Origin: CALROG01 sp943369755
Lineage (GTDB): Bacteria; Pseudomonadota; Gammaproteobacteria; Burkholderiales; Burkholderiaceae_C
DNA length: 64,000 nt
Direction: 5' to 3'
Assembly: GCA_943369755.1 (NCBI GenBank)
Contig: CALROG020000012.1
Location: 41,540 to 105,539, forward strand
The notes beneath the pieces are model-generated. The model ran no database searches, was not told the origin of the DNA, and was given only the letters and a program-made list of their open reading frames with translations. A program made the translations under genes and the position numbers. Below, one piece after another: positions 42,875 through 51,364 of this stretch (positions are counted from its first letter, which is position 1; each line of letters begins with the position of its first letter).

Positions 42875-43864
42875 TCAAGGCTTTCCGAGAAGTTCCACCA
42901 GGTCAAGCAAGGCCCGCTTTTCATGGGCGGGTGCAAACAGTGGCGCGCGCCGGGTGCATTGTGCGGCCAGCCGTGCCAGCAAACCGCGCGGCTGGCCCTG
43001 GGTGCGCCGTGCTTCGCGCAGCAGCGCAGCCAGGCCAGCGGCGTCACCCGGTTCAAAATAACCGGCATAGCCATCGCCCAACATGCCAAGGTTGCCGGGT
43101 ATGCGCGAGGCCAGCACTGGCGTGCCGCTGCAAACGGCCTCCATCACCACATGGGCACCGCCCTCCATGCGGCTGGCATGCACCAGCAGATGCGCGCGCT
43201 GGATGCGTTTGCGGGTGGCTTCGTGCGGCTGGCTGTCGAGCCAGCGGTAGTGCGGGCAGGCGGCCATGGTGGCCCGTGCTGCGTGCCCCAAGGCAGCATC
43301 CAGCGGGGCACCGATGTGGTCGATCAGAATGGCTTGTTCGCCCCGCAGCGCGTGGGCTGCGGCCATCAATGTGCGGGGGTCTTTCTCGTCACGCAGGTGG
43401 CCCACCATCAGGGCGCGCAGGTGCCCGTCAGGCTTGGTCAAAGTGATTCGTGCGGTGGTGGACTGGTAAATCACATGGGTTTTTGCGCGCATTTCACTCG
43501 GCAGGGCCTGAGGCCCAAGCCCTTGCAGCACCACCAGCGCACTGGCCAGTGCGAGCGACTGGCGGGCCGCTCGGTCTGACCCGATGTCTCGGTACAGGTC
43601 GGTGCCGGTCAGGACCACGGCCAGGCGCTGGCCCGCGCCGTGGTGCTGTGCCCAGGCCGCCACGGATGCGGCAGAACGGCGCGCGTGCAGCGCAATCAGC
43701 AGCTCGTCTTGCGCGGCATCTGAATGGGCGTCCGGCCAGTCGCGCACGATGCGGGCAGAATGAGCGCCCGAGAGAGCGCGTTGCCAGCGCCGCGCGGTTT
43801 GCCAGTTGCCGTTGTTGGCGTCGGCCAGCGCGGGGCTGACGATGACAATGCGTTTGGCGTTCAT
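42875..43864 (-). CDS. senB: Selenosugar synthase SenB (TIGR04348-type glycosyltransferase)
   Basis: A 329-residue GT4-like protein: IVIVSPALADANNGNWQTAR at the N-terminus, LAVVLTGTDLYRDIGSDRAA, and donor-site RAHLLVHASRMEGGAHVVME. In the pathway described in 2022 (Kayrouz and colleagues), SenB joins selenophosphate to a UDP-sugar, forming a selenosugar, the first C-Se bond. It is followed immediately by the SelD fusion and is divergent from senA with 17 bases between starts. Gene context strongly supports the assignment. Confidence 0.9.
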   Translation of the reverse strand: MNAKRIVIVSPALADANNGNWQTARRWQRALSGAHSARIVRDWPDAHSDAAQDELLIALHARRSAASVAAWAQHHGAGQRLAVVLTGTDLYRDIGSDRAARQSLALASALVVLQGLGPQALPSEMRAKTHVIYQSTTARITLTKPDGHLRALMVGHLRDEKDPRTLMAAAHALRGEQAILIDHIGAPLDAALGHAARATMAACPHYRWLDSQPHEATRKRIQRAHLLVHASRMEGGAHVVMEAVCSGTPVLASRIPGNLGMLGDGYAGYFEPGDAAGLAALLREARRTQGQPRGLLARLAAQCTRRAPLFAPAHEKRALLDLVELLGKP

Positions 43865-43881
43865 GCAATAAAGGAAGCAAC

Positions 43882-45027
43882 TTGGTTCAGTGGGACGATG
43901 CTCGCATATTTGGTGCCGCTGCGCTGGCGCAAGCCTTGCGCCAGACCCGCGCGCGCACGCTGGGCCTGCTCAGCGCCTGGCAGCGTGCTTTGCCCGAGCT
44001 GCGGGTGCCGTATGCACAAACCCTGAACCCGCCGCTGTGGGAGCTGGGCCATGTGGGCTGGTTTCAGGAATGGTGGATTGGGCGCAGCCAGGAGCGTGCA
44101 CGCGGCGTGGCCTGCAACCCCGACCATGCCCGCGGCAGTTCCCATTTGCCCCAAGCCGACGCCTTGTATGACTCCAGCAAGATCGCGCACCCCACGCGCT
44201 GGGCGCTGCCACTGCCCGGCCTGGACGAAACCCTGCGCTACCTTGAAGCGGTGCAGTCTGACACGCTGGCGTTGCTGGGGGACGCTGGCAGCGACGATAA
44301 CGACCTGTATTTCTGGCGGCTGGTGCTGTTCCACGAATGCATGCACAACGAGGCCTCGGTCTACATGGCTCAGGCGCTGGGCGTGCCTGTTCCCGAGGCG
44401 TTTGCGCGCGGCCATGAAGCGCCAGGTGCCAACACCGGTGCTGATGAACTGGCCCTGGCCGCGCAGACCTGGCGCTTGGGCAGCGGCGGCGCGGGCTTTG
44501 CCTTTGACAACGAGCTGGGCCCGCATGAAGTAACGCTGGCGGGTTGCCAGATGGATGCCGGGCCAGTGAGCTGGGCGCGGTACTTGCCGTTCATTGAAGC
44601 CACCGGCCATCGGCTGGCAACACACATTCGGCGCAGCGGCGGGCAGTGGCAGCAATGCCGTTTTGGCCAGTGGCAGCCGTTGAACATGGCCGGGCCTGCT
44701 GTGCACCTGAGTTGGCACGATGCGCAGGCCTGGTGCGCCTGGGCCGGGCGACGGTTGCCGACCGAGGCGCAGTGGGAGTGCGCCGCGCTGACCTTGCCTG
44801 GCTTTGCCTGGGGCGAGGTCTGGGAATGGACGGCCAGTTCGTTTGAGCCTTACCCGGGTTTTACCGCGCACCCCTACCGCGATTACTCCGAGCCCTGGTT
44901 TGGTACCCGGCAGGTACTGCGTGGCGCTTGCAGCGCCACGGCGGCCAGCCTGCTGAACCCGCGCTACCGGAATTACTTCACCCCGGAGCGCACCGACATA
45001 TTGGCCGGGTTCCGCTCTTGTTTTTAG
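43882..45027 (+). CDS. senA: Selenoneine synthase SenA (EgtB-like non-haem iron enzyme)
   Basis: A 381-residue protein with an N-terminal DinB_2-like domain and a C-terminal FGE-sulfatase domain. The iron ligands are H57 (GHVGWF) and the HX3HXE motif FHECMHNEA (H151, H155). LSWHDAQAWCAWAGRRLPTE and the tail YRNYFTPERTDILAGFRSC are the FGE part. SenA joins hercynine and a selenosugar oxidatively to make selenoneine; EgtB would use a thiol instead. Neighbouring senB and senC favour SenA. The only sensible start is TTG 43882, preceded by AAGGAAG. Confidence 0.9.
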   Translation: MVQWDDARIFGAAALAQALRQTRARTLGLLSAWQRALPELRVPYAQTLNPPLWELGHVGWFQEWWIGRSQERARGVACNPDHARGSSHLPQADALYDSSKIAHPTRWALPLPGLDETLRYLEAVQSDTLALLGDAGSDDNDLYFWRLVLFHECMHNEASVYMAQALGVPVPEAFARGHEAPGANTGADELALAAQTWRLGSGGAGFAFDNELGPHEVTLAGCQMDAGPVSWARYLPFIEATGHRLATHIRRSGGQWQQCRFGQWQPLNMAGPAVHLSWHDAQAWCAWAGRRLPTEAQWECAALTLPGFAWGEVWEWTASSFEPYPGFTAHPYRDYSEPWFGTRQVLRGACSATAASLLNPRYRNYFTPERTDILAGFRSCF

Positions 45028-45029
45028 AT

Positions 45030-45084
45030 AAAAAGTGCCTCTAGCCCGCATGGGAATTGCGTGAGCCACTATAAAAATAATAGC
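45030..45084 (-). repeat. 57-bp family dispersed repeat, copy D (55 bp)
   Basis: Minus-oriented: GCTATTATTTTTATAGTGGC, TCACGCAATT, ATGCGGGCTAGAGGC and CTTTTT. It lies between the convergent senA and egtD genes and begins two bases after the senA stop. Confidence 0.85.
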
Positions 45085-45097
45085 AACTGCGTGCCGC

Positions 45098-46066
45098 CTA
45101 CGCCGCCGCCCAGCACACAGCAAAGCGTTTGCCGGGGTCCGTCCAGACCTGTGGCGCGTTGAAACCGGCGTTGCGCAGCAAGGCCTCGAAGCCGGTCACC
45201 GTCCATTTGTACGAATTCTCGGTGTGGATGCGTTCGCCCGCCGCAAACACGCGCTCGCCACCGGGCCAGCGCACGGTAAGGCCGCGCACCGCCTCCAGGT
45301 GCATCTCGATGCGTGACAAGGTGGTGTTGAACAGCGCCACATGGCGCCAGTCGGCCAGCGCAAAGTCAGTGCCCGCCAGCCGGTTGATATGGGGCAGCAG
45401 GTTGCGGTTGAAGGCTGCGGTGACACCCAGCGCGTCGTCGTAGGCGGCTTGCAGCTCGGCCGTGTCCTTGACCAGATCGACCCCAATCAGCAGGCCGCTG
45501 CCAGTTGCCGGCCCACAGGCAGCGTGCAGGCTGCGCAGAAAGCCCAGCGCCTGGTCGGGCGTGAAGTTGCCAATGCTCGACCCCGGGTAGAACAGCAGGC
45601 GCGGGCTGTCGGCGGGGTTGCCGGCTTCGGGCGGCAGTGCCAGCCCGGCAGAAAAGTCCAGCCCCACGCCCACCATGTCCAGCGCCGGGTGGCGGAATTG
45701 CAGGGTTCGCAGTGCTTCGCGCAAAAACTCAACCGAAATATCCACCGCCACATAGCGCGCGGGCGCAAACCGGGCGAACAGGCTGGCGGCCTTGGCGCAG
45801 TTGCCCGCGCCCAGGTCAATCATCGTGGCCCGCGGCGCGATTTGGGCGGCCATGGCGTCGCCATGGGCGGCAAAGATCGCGGCCTCGGTGCGGGTGGGGT
45901 AGTACTCGGGCAGCTCGGTGATGGCCTCGAACAGGCGCGAACCCAAGCCGTCGTACAGGTATTTGGGGGAGGTGTGGGCCAGCGCTGCCGCCAGGCCCTG
46001 GCGCAGTTCGCTACGCACGCTGTCCAGGTCTTCGCGGTGCAGCTGGACGAACAGGGGAGTTTTCAT
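45098..46066 (-). CDS. egtD: L-histidine N-alpha-methyltransferase (hercynine synthase)
   Basis: A 322-residue SAM-dependent enzyme that trimethylates histidine to hercynine, the substrate of SenA. YLYDGLGSRLFEAITELPEY and YPTRTEAAIF are the family N-terminal blocks; MIDLGAGNCAKAASLF is the SAM loop; FYPGSSIGNFTPDQALGFL and YKWTVTGFEALLRNAGF follow. It converges on senA. With senA, senB and senC the pathway is complete; no egtA, egtC or egtE is present. Confidence 0.92.
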   Translation of the reverse strand: MKTPLFVQLHREDLDSVRSELRQGLAAALAHTSPKYLYDGLGSRLFEAITELPEYYPTRTEAAIFAAHGDAMAAQIAPRATMIDLGAGNCAKAASLFARFAPARYVAVDISVEFLREALRTLQFRHPALDMVGVGLDFSAGLALPPEAGNPADSPRLLFYPGSSIGNFTPDQALGFLRSLHAACGPATGSGLLIGVDLVKDTAELQAAYDDALGVTAAFNRNLLPHINRLAGTDFALADWRHVALFNTTLSRIEMHLEAVRGLTVRWPGGERVFAAGERIHTENSYKWTVTGFEALLRNAGFNAPQVWTDPGKRFAVCWAAA

Positions 46067-46246
46067 GAATTTTTTTGTAAGCTTTGGCGATGGTAGCCCG
46101 ACCCAAGTGCAGGCAGCCTGATGAGTCGATACCTGCGCAATTTTCTTACCAGTGGATTCACCGATTCACCGCGGCCTGCATCGGCAGCATTTTCGGGCTC
46201 TAATACTCATCCCTTTTCGCTTCGCTCAACTCTCCAGGAGGCCGCC

Positions 46247-47113
46247 ATGGTCAGCTTTTCCCCGTCCCGCACCTTCAAGGTCATGATGACCTGCGCCGTT
46301 ATCTGCTTTGGCGGTTTATCGCACGCGCAGCAAGTGTTTCGTGTCACCACCATTCCCGAAGAGGCAGCGACCGAGCAGACCCGCAAGTTCACGCCGCTGG
46401 CGAGTTATCTGGAAAAGCAGTTGGGCATGAAGGTTGAGTTCACACCGGTCAGTGACTACCCCGCCGCCGTGGAGGCGCTGGTCAACAAGAAGGTTGACCT
46501 GGTCTGGTTTGGCGGCTTTACCCATGTGCAGGCCAACCTGCGCTCGGGTGGCAAGATCGTGCCGTTGGCGCAGCGCGAAGAAGACACCAAGTTCCAGTCT
46601 GTGTTTATCGCCAAAACCGACTCGGGCATCAAGACCCTGAACGACATGAAGGGCAAGCAAATATCGTTTGGCTCGCAAAGCAGCACCTCGGGCCACCTGA
46701 TGCCGCGCAGCTTTTTGCTGCAAGCCAGCATCAACCCCGAGAAAGACTTCAAGCGCATTGCCTACAGCGGCGCGCATGACGCCACAATCGCCTCGGTGGT
46801 CAGCGGCAAGGTCGACGCCGCCGCGCTGGACATCACGGTGTGGAAAAAGTTTGTGACCGAAAACAAGGTTGACACCAAGGCGGTAGACGTTTTTTACACC
46901 ACGCCGGGTTACTACAACTACAACTGGTCAGTGCACGCCGACATGCCCGCCGACATGCAGGCCAAGGTCAAGGCGGCGCTGCTGGGGCTGAGCCCGGCCA
47001 ACGCCGAACACGCAGAAATACTGCGCCTGAACCGCGCCACCCGTTACATCGCCACCCAGCCCGAGAACTACAAGGGCCTGGAGGCAGCGGCCCGCAGCGC
47101 GGGCCTGCTGTAA
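46247..47113 (+). CDS. PhnD-family periplasmic binding protein, putative selenate/oxyanion ABC importer
   Basis: A 288-residue protein with a signal peptide ending SHAQ and a phosphate/phosphonate-binding fold: FRVTTIPEEAATEQTRKFTP, KVDLVWFGGFTHVQANLRSG and SFGSQSSTSGHLMPRSFLLQ are typical of the PhnD-like group that databases label putative selenate ABC transporter substrate-binding protein. CAGGAGG gives a strong start at ATG 46247. It is divergent from egtD and heads a tightly packed operon with an ATPase and two permeases. No phosphonate-degradation gene is in sight. Confidence 0.85.
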   Translation: MVSFSPSRTFKVMMTCAVICFGGLSHAQQVFRVTTIPEEAATEQTRKFTPLASYLEKQLGMKVEFTPVSDYPAAVEALVNKKVDLVWFGGFTHVQANLRSGGKIVPLAQREEDTKFQSVFIAKTDSGIKTLNDMKGKQISFGSQSSTSGHLMPRSFLLQASINPEKDFKRIAYSGAHDATIASVVSGKVDAAALDITVWKKFVTENKVDTKAVDVFYTTPGYYNYNWSVHADMPADMQAKVKAALLGLSPANAEHAEILRLNRATRYIATQPENYKGLEAAARSAGLL

Positions 47114-47114
47114 G

Positions 47115-47960
47115 GTGCCAACACCGTTGCGGATCGACCTTCAGGCGGTTGGCGCACGCCACCCGGCCGCGCGCCTGGGGGCCGCTGCCGCGCTGCAGCC
47201 GCTGGACCTGCGCATCAGCGCCGGTGAGCAGGTGGCCGTGATCGGCCCTTCAGGCTCCGGCAAGACCACGCTGCTGCAAGTGATGGCCTGCGCGCTCAAG
47301 CCCTATTGCGGCATGCTGCAATTGGGTGAGCAACGGCCCTGGCAGTTGTCCCGGCGCGATTTGCAACGCCTGCGCGGCCAGCTATTCCTGGCACCCCAGG
47401 TGCCGCCATTGCCGCCACGCCAGCGGGTGGTCACCTCGGTGCTGGCCGGTCGACTGCCCGCCATGGGGCTCTGGGCCAGCCTGCGCTCGCTGTTTTACCC
47501 AAGCGACATTCCTGCGGCCTACGACGCACTGGAGCGTTTTGACCTGTCTGACAAGCTGTTTGAGCGGGTGGACCGCCTGTCCGGCGGTGAGCGCCAGCGG
47601 GTGGGCCTGGCCCGTGCGCTGCTGGCACCGGCCGGGCTGTGGCTGGTGGACGAGCCTCTGTCTGCGCTGGACCCGGCGCGTGCCCGCCAGGCCATGAAGA
47701 CGCTGGTTGAAGGCGCACGCGAGCGCAGCGTGACGCTGGTGACCACGCTGCACCAGGTGGACGCCGCGCTGGCCAACTTTCCGCGAATCATTGGCCTGCG
47801 CGACGGTGCGCTGGCGTTTGACCTGCCGACTGCGCAGGTTACCCCCCAACGCCTGGCCAAGCTGTATGAGCAACATGAAGACGAGCTGCGCGGCGACGTC
47901 CCGGTGGCATCGCCCGAAGCCGCCAACACACCGCAACCGGTGGTGATGCATTGCCGCTGA
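47115..47960 (+). CDS. ABC importer ATP-binding protein, PhnC-like
   Basis: A 281-residue ATPase with Walker A IGPSGSGKTTL, Q-loop region FLAPQVPPLPPRQRVVTSVL, signature LSGGERQRVGLARAL and Walker B LWLVDEPLSALD. The GTG start 47115 lies one base after the stop of the binding protein. It powers the two permeases that follow. Substrate assignment (selenium oxyanion or phosphonate) follows the binding protein and context. Confidence 0.85.
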   Translation: MPTPLRIDLQAVGARHPAARLGAAAALQPLDLRISAGEQVAVIGPSGSGKTTLLQVMACALKPYCGMLQLGEQRPWQLSRRDLQRLRGQLFLAPQVPPLPPRQRVVTSVLAGRLPAMGLWASLRSLFYPSDIPAAYDALERFDLSDKLFERVDRLSGGERQRVGLARALLAPAGLWLVDEPLSALDPARARQAMKTLVEGARERSVTLVTTLHQVDAALANFPRIIGLRDGALAFDLPTAQVTPQRLAKLYEQHEDELRGDVPVASPEAANTPQPVVMHCR

Positions 47961-47967
47961 GCGCAGC

Positions 47968-48810
47968 ATGACCACCACCCAAGCGCCCCTGCGCCGCGCG
48001 CCCGACCGCGACCCGGCCTGGCAGGCCCGCCTGTTCTGGATCGGCGCGCTGCTGGTGGTGCTGTGGCCGCTGGGTGTGGCCACCGAGTTTCGGCCCTGGG
48101 TGCTGCTGGAGCGCGAGAACCTCAAGATCAGTGGTCAATTCATCAGCAGCTTCTGGCCGCTGGCGTACAGCGGCGAGTTTCTGGCCATGGTGGCGCGCGA
48201 GACCTGGCGCACCGTGGCCATGGCCACAGCCGGCGTCACGTTGGCGCTGGGGGTGGCCATTCCGCTCACGCTCTTGTCCACCCGGGTGCTGTCGGTGTCG
48301 GCCCTGTCGGGGCGCATGGCGCGTGGGCCGTTCTGGCTGCGCCAGGCGGTGCGCTGGCTGCTGATCGTGCTGCGCAGCATCCCCGAACTGGTGTGGGCGC
48401 TGGTGTTTGTGCGGGTGGTGGGCCTGGGGCCGACGGCCGGCGTGTTGGCCATTGCGCTCACCTACGGCGGCATGCTGGGCAAGGTTTACGGCGAAATTCT
48501 GGAAAGCGGCGAACATCACGCCACCGAAACACTGTTGCGCAACGGCGCGGGCCGCCTGCAGGCCCTGCTGTTCGGCCTGCTGCCCACCAATGCGGCCGAG
48601 CTCACCAGCTACAGCGTGTACCGCTGGGAATGCGCGATCCGCTCGTCGGTGGTGCTGGGTTTTGTGGGCGCGGGTGGCCTGGGCCAGCAGCTTGACAACT
48701 CCATGAAGATGTTCAACGGTGGCGAAGTCGCCAGCATGTTGTTGGTGTTCATTGCGCTGGTGGCGCTGGCCGACCGGGTAAGCGCCTGGCTGCGCAAGGT
48801 GCTGGGATGA
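47968..48810 (+). CDS. ABC importer permease 1, PhnE-like
   Basis: A 280-residue membrane protein with about six helices. The ATPase-docking loop is EILESGEHHATETLLRNGAG, and LRSIPELVWALVFVRVVGLG is the PhnE block. It is seven bases after the ATPase and overlaps permease 2 by four bases. Confidence 0.85.
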   Translation: MTTTQAPLRRAPDRDPAWQARLFWIGALLVVLWPLGVATEFRPWVLLERENLKISGQFISSFWPLAYSGEFLAMVARETWRTVAMATAGVTLALGVAIPLTLLSTRVLSVSALSGRMARGPFWLRQAVRWLLIVLRSIPELVWALVFVRVVGLGPTAGVLAIALTYGGMLGKVYGEILESGEHHATETLLRNGAGRLQALLFGLLPTNAAELTSYSVYRWECAIRSSVVLGFVGAGGLGQQLDNSMKMFNGGEVASMLLVFIALVALADRVSAWLRKVLG

Positions 48811-49643
48811 CCCCCCTGAGCCGTTCCAGTGCAGCCAACAAGCCGTACAAACTGCCGCCGCCGCTGTTTGACGCGCGCTGTCGCGCCTGCTGGTTCGTGC
48901 TGGGGTTGCTGCTGTTGGTGGGCTTGAGTTTTTGGTCGCTTGACTTGCAATGGCGCCAGTTTCTTTCGCTGGAGGCCGCCCGCAGCATGGCCAAATTTCT
49001 GGGGGAGTTTTTTCCCCCAGACCTGTCGCCTGAATTTGTGCGCAAGGTTGGCGTCGGGGCCTGGGAAACACTGGCCATGTCGGCGCTGGGTACGCTGCTG
49101 GCCGCAGTCGGCGGGTTGGCACTGGCCCTGCCTGCCAGCAAGCTGCATGAAGCCGATGCGGCGCGCTCGCGCGGCGTAACCCGCCTGGTGCTGAATGCGC
49201 TGCGCAGCATCCCCGAGCTGGTCTGGGCGGCGCTGTTGCTCATCTCCGCCGGGTTGGGCCCGTTTGCCGGCACCCTGGCGCTGGCCCTGCACACCACCGG
49301 CGTGCTGGGGCGGCTGTTTGCCGAGGCCATTGAGAACGCCCCCAGCGGCCCCGGGGCCGCCTTGCGCGCCCAGGGCGTGGGCAATGTGCGGGTGTTCCTG
49401 TACGCCACCTTGCCGCAAGTGTTGCCCCAGCTCATGAGCTACACCCTGTACCGCTGGGAGAACAATATCCGCGCCGCCGCGGTGCTGGGCGTGGTGGGTG
49501 CAGGTGGCCTGGGCCAGTTGCTGGCTTTTCACATGGGTTTGTTCCAGATGGGCAAGACGGCGACCATCCTCGCCGCCATGCTGTTGATGGTGGTGCTGGT
49601 TGATGCGCTCAGCTACGTCTGGCGCCGGGTCTTGATGCGGTAA
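48807..49643 (+). CDS. ABC importer permease 2, PhnE-like
   Basis: A 278-residue paralogue of the preceding permease, with LRSIPELVWAALLLISAGLG and docking loop AEAIENAPSGPGAALRAQGV. Two different PhnE-like permeases imply a heterodimeric channel. ATGA overlap with permease 1. CGGAGG just after the stop leads into the YHS gene. Confidence 0.85.
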   Translation: MTPLSRSSAANKPYKLPPPLFDARCRACWFVLGLLLLVGLSFWSLDLQWRQFLSLEAARSMAKFLGEFFPPDLSPEFVRKVGVGAWETLAMSALGTLLAAVGGLALALPASKLHEADAARSRGVTRLVLNALRSIPELVWAALLLISAGLGPFAGTLALALHTTGVLGRLFAEAIENAPSGPGAALRAQGVGNVRVFLYATLPQVLPQLMSYTLYRWENNIRAAAVLGVVGAGGLGQLLAFHMGLFQMGKTATILAAMLLMVVLVDALSYVWRRVLMR

Positions 49644-49654
49644 CGGAGGTTCTT

Positions 49655-50317
49655 ATGCGCTGTTTATTGAAATGGGTTGCGCTGCTCGCCAGTGTGCTGC
49701 TATTGACCGGCTGTGCCACCCCTTGGGCCACCGTGCCCAATCGCGTGGGCGAGCCTGTGATGCTGCTGGGCCACGACCCGGTGGCCTACTTTACCCGCGG
49801 CGCACCCGTGCGCGGCACAGCGGCGCACAAGGTCAACCTGCCCGAGCGGACCTATTACTTTGCCAGCCCTGAGAACAAGGCGCTGTTCGAGGCCAACCCG
49901 ACCCGGTATGAACCACAGTACGGGGGCTTCTGCGCCAGCGGCGCAGCCTTTGCCGTCAAGCTGGGCAGCGACCCGACGGCCTGGCAAATCTACGACGGAC
50001 GCCTGTTCATCTTTGGCGACGTGATCGGGCAGTCGGCCTGGCAAACCGAGCCGGCCTGGAACGTCGGTCATGCCGACCGGCTGTGGCCCGCCATCGCGGA
50101 CAAGGGCTGGCGTGGCCAGTCACTCGCGGCCTACGCCAGCAAGGTGCCGCACTACCAGACCGGCCCGCAGGTGCGAGCTGCGTGGGAGGCCAAAAACCCC
50201 GGCAAGACCTGGCCCAGCTACGACCCCGGCGGGATGATTGCCAACCTGTTTCTCAAACGCCCGGGCTGGCGCGCGGCTGAAGGCTTTGGCCAGCCAGCGC
50301 TGGGCTACCCGGAATGA
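49655..50317 (+). CDS. YHS-domain lipoprotein 1
   Basis: A 220-residue protein with a lipoprotein signal (LLASVLLLTGC). The YHS region reads LLGHDPVAYFTRGAPVRGTA, then YYFASPENKALFEANPTRYEP and QYGGFCASGAAF. YHS domains are linked to metal binding. It follows the importer with 11 bases between and a good Shine-Dalgarno, and overlaps the SMR gene by four bases, so it belongs to the same operon. A relative is at 52252-52851 on the other strand. Confidence 0.78.
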   Translation: MRCLLKWVALLASVLLLTGCATPWATVPNRVGEPVMLLGHDPVAYFTRGAPVRGTAAHKVNLPERTYYFASPENKALFEANPTRYEPQYGGFCASGAAFAVKLGSDPTAWQIYDGRLFIFGDVIGQSAWQTEPAWNVGHADRLWPAIADKGWRGQSLAAYASKVPHYQTGPQVRAAWEAKNPGKTWPSYDPGGMIANLFLKRPGWRAAEGFGQPALGYPE

Positions 50318-50667
50318 GCATGATCACGCTCACCCATTCCCAGGCGTGGGCCGTGTTGACTGGTGCCATTCTGTTTGAAGTGGCGGGCACCACCTGCATG
50401 CGGCTGGCGGAAGGCTTTACCCGGTTGACGCCTTCAGTGCTGATCTTTGTGTTTTATGGCTGCTCGTTCGCACTCAACACGCTGGTCATTCGGGTGCTGG
50501 GCCTGAGTGTGGTGTACGGCGTTTGGTCGGGCGTGGGCACGGTGCTGACGGCGCTGATCGGCATCTACTATTTCAAGGAACCGGCCACCGCGATCAAGAT
50601 GGTCAGCATCGGGCTGATCGTGATTGGCGTGTTAGGTTTGCACTCGGCGTCGCGACTTCAGGCATGA
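50314..50667 (+). CDS. Small multidrug resistance (SMR) family transporter
   Basis: A 117-residue, four-helix transporter. The essential acidic residue is E22 in AILFEVAGTTCMRLAEGFT; VVYGVWSGVGTVLTALIGIY is the conserved third helix. SMR proteins exchange protons for cations, guanidinium or polyols. It overlaps genes on both sides by four bases, so it is in the importer operon; export of a charged selenium or nitrogen compound is only a hypothesis. Confidence 0.87.
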   Translation: MSMITLTHSQAWAVLTGAILFEVAGTTCMRLAEGFTRLTPSVLIFVFYGCSFALNTLVIRVLGLSVVYGVWSGVGTVLTALIGIYYFKEPATAIKMVSIGLIVIGVLGLHSASRLQA

Positions 50668-51320
50668 GCCCCAAACCAGCTATGGGTGAACTGACGCCGA
50701 ACCAGATTTCGATCGAAAAGTACCGCAGCAAGGCCGCCGGGTACGACGCTTCGGCCGAGTTCACCTTTGCGCTGCGCCAGCGGACAATCGCGCTGCTTCA
50801 GCTGCAGCCTGGCCAGGCCGTACTGGATGTGGGTGCCGGCACTGGCCTGAGCTACAAGTTGCTGCTGGACGCGGTGGGCCCGGCGGGGCAGGTGCTGGCC
50901 TTCGAGCAAAGCCCGGAAATGTTTGCGTTGGCGCAGCAACGGGTGCAGCGCCAGCGCTGGCCCAACGTCTGGCAGGCCTGTGCGCCCGCCGAAACCGTGC
51001 AGTTGCCGCGCCTGGCCGATGCCGCGCTGATGAATTACGTGCATGACATCAGCCGCACGCCCGAGGCGGTGGCCAACATCCTGCGCCAGGTGCGCCCCGG
51101 TGGCCGGGTGGCGATCGCGGGCATCAAGTTCTTCCCCTGGTGGACTGGCCCGCTGAACCTGCTGGCCTGGGCCAAGAACCGGCCCTACAACGCCAAACCA
51201 GCAGACCTGTGGCAACCCTGGAGCCATGTGGCTGCTCTGTGCGACGACTTCAGCTGGCACTCCACTCAGTGGGGCATGGGCTACATCGGCTGCGGCACTC
51301 GCAAGGTGGCCAACGGGTGA
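50664..51320 (+). CDS. Class I SAM-dependent methyltransferase
   Basis: A 218-residue methyltransferase: AVLDVGAGTGLSYKLLLDAV is the SAM loop, LAFEQSPEMFALAQQRV follows, and VRPGGRVAIAGIKFFPWW is motif III. It resembles UbiE/phospholipid-type methyltransferases. The start overlaps the SMR stop by four bases, making it the last gene of the operon. Substrate is unknown; methylation of a selenium compound is possible but unsupported beyond location. Confidence 0.8.
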   Translation: MSPKPAMGELTPNQISIEKYRSKAAGYDASAEFTFALRQRTIALLQLQPGQAVLDVGAGTGLSYKLLLDAVGPAGQVLAFEQSPEMFALAQQRVQRQRWPNVWQACAPAETVQLPRLADAALMNYVHDISRTPEAVANILRQVRPGGRVAIAGIKFFPWWTGPLNLLAWAKNRPYNAKPADLWQPWSHVAALCDDFSWHSTQWGMGYIGCGTRKVANG

Positions 51321-51364
51321 CGCACGGCGCCTTGCTGGCGCGGCGTGCCCCACCTGCGTTGGCT

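Noticed and set aside
43882..46066. Reading senA and egtD as an ergothioneine (EgtB/EgtD) pair
   Set aside because: senB and a SelD fusion are immediately linked and no egtA, egtC or egtE is present, so selenoneine is the better call. SenA versus EgtB cannot be separated by the iron motif alone, so some doubt remains.
46247..49643. A phosphonate uptake system (phnCDE)
   Set aside because: No C-P lyase, phosphonatase or phosphite dehydrogenase gene is near, and the binding protein resembles the group annotated for selenate. Phosphonate or phosphite is kept as the main alternative.
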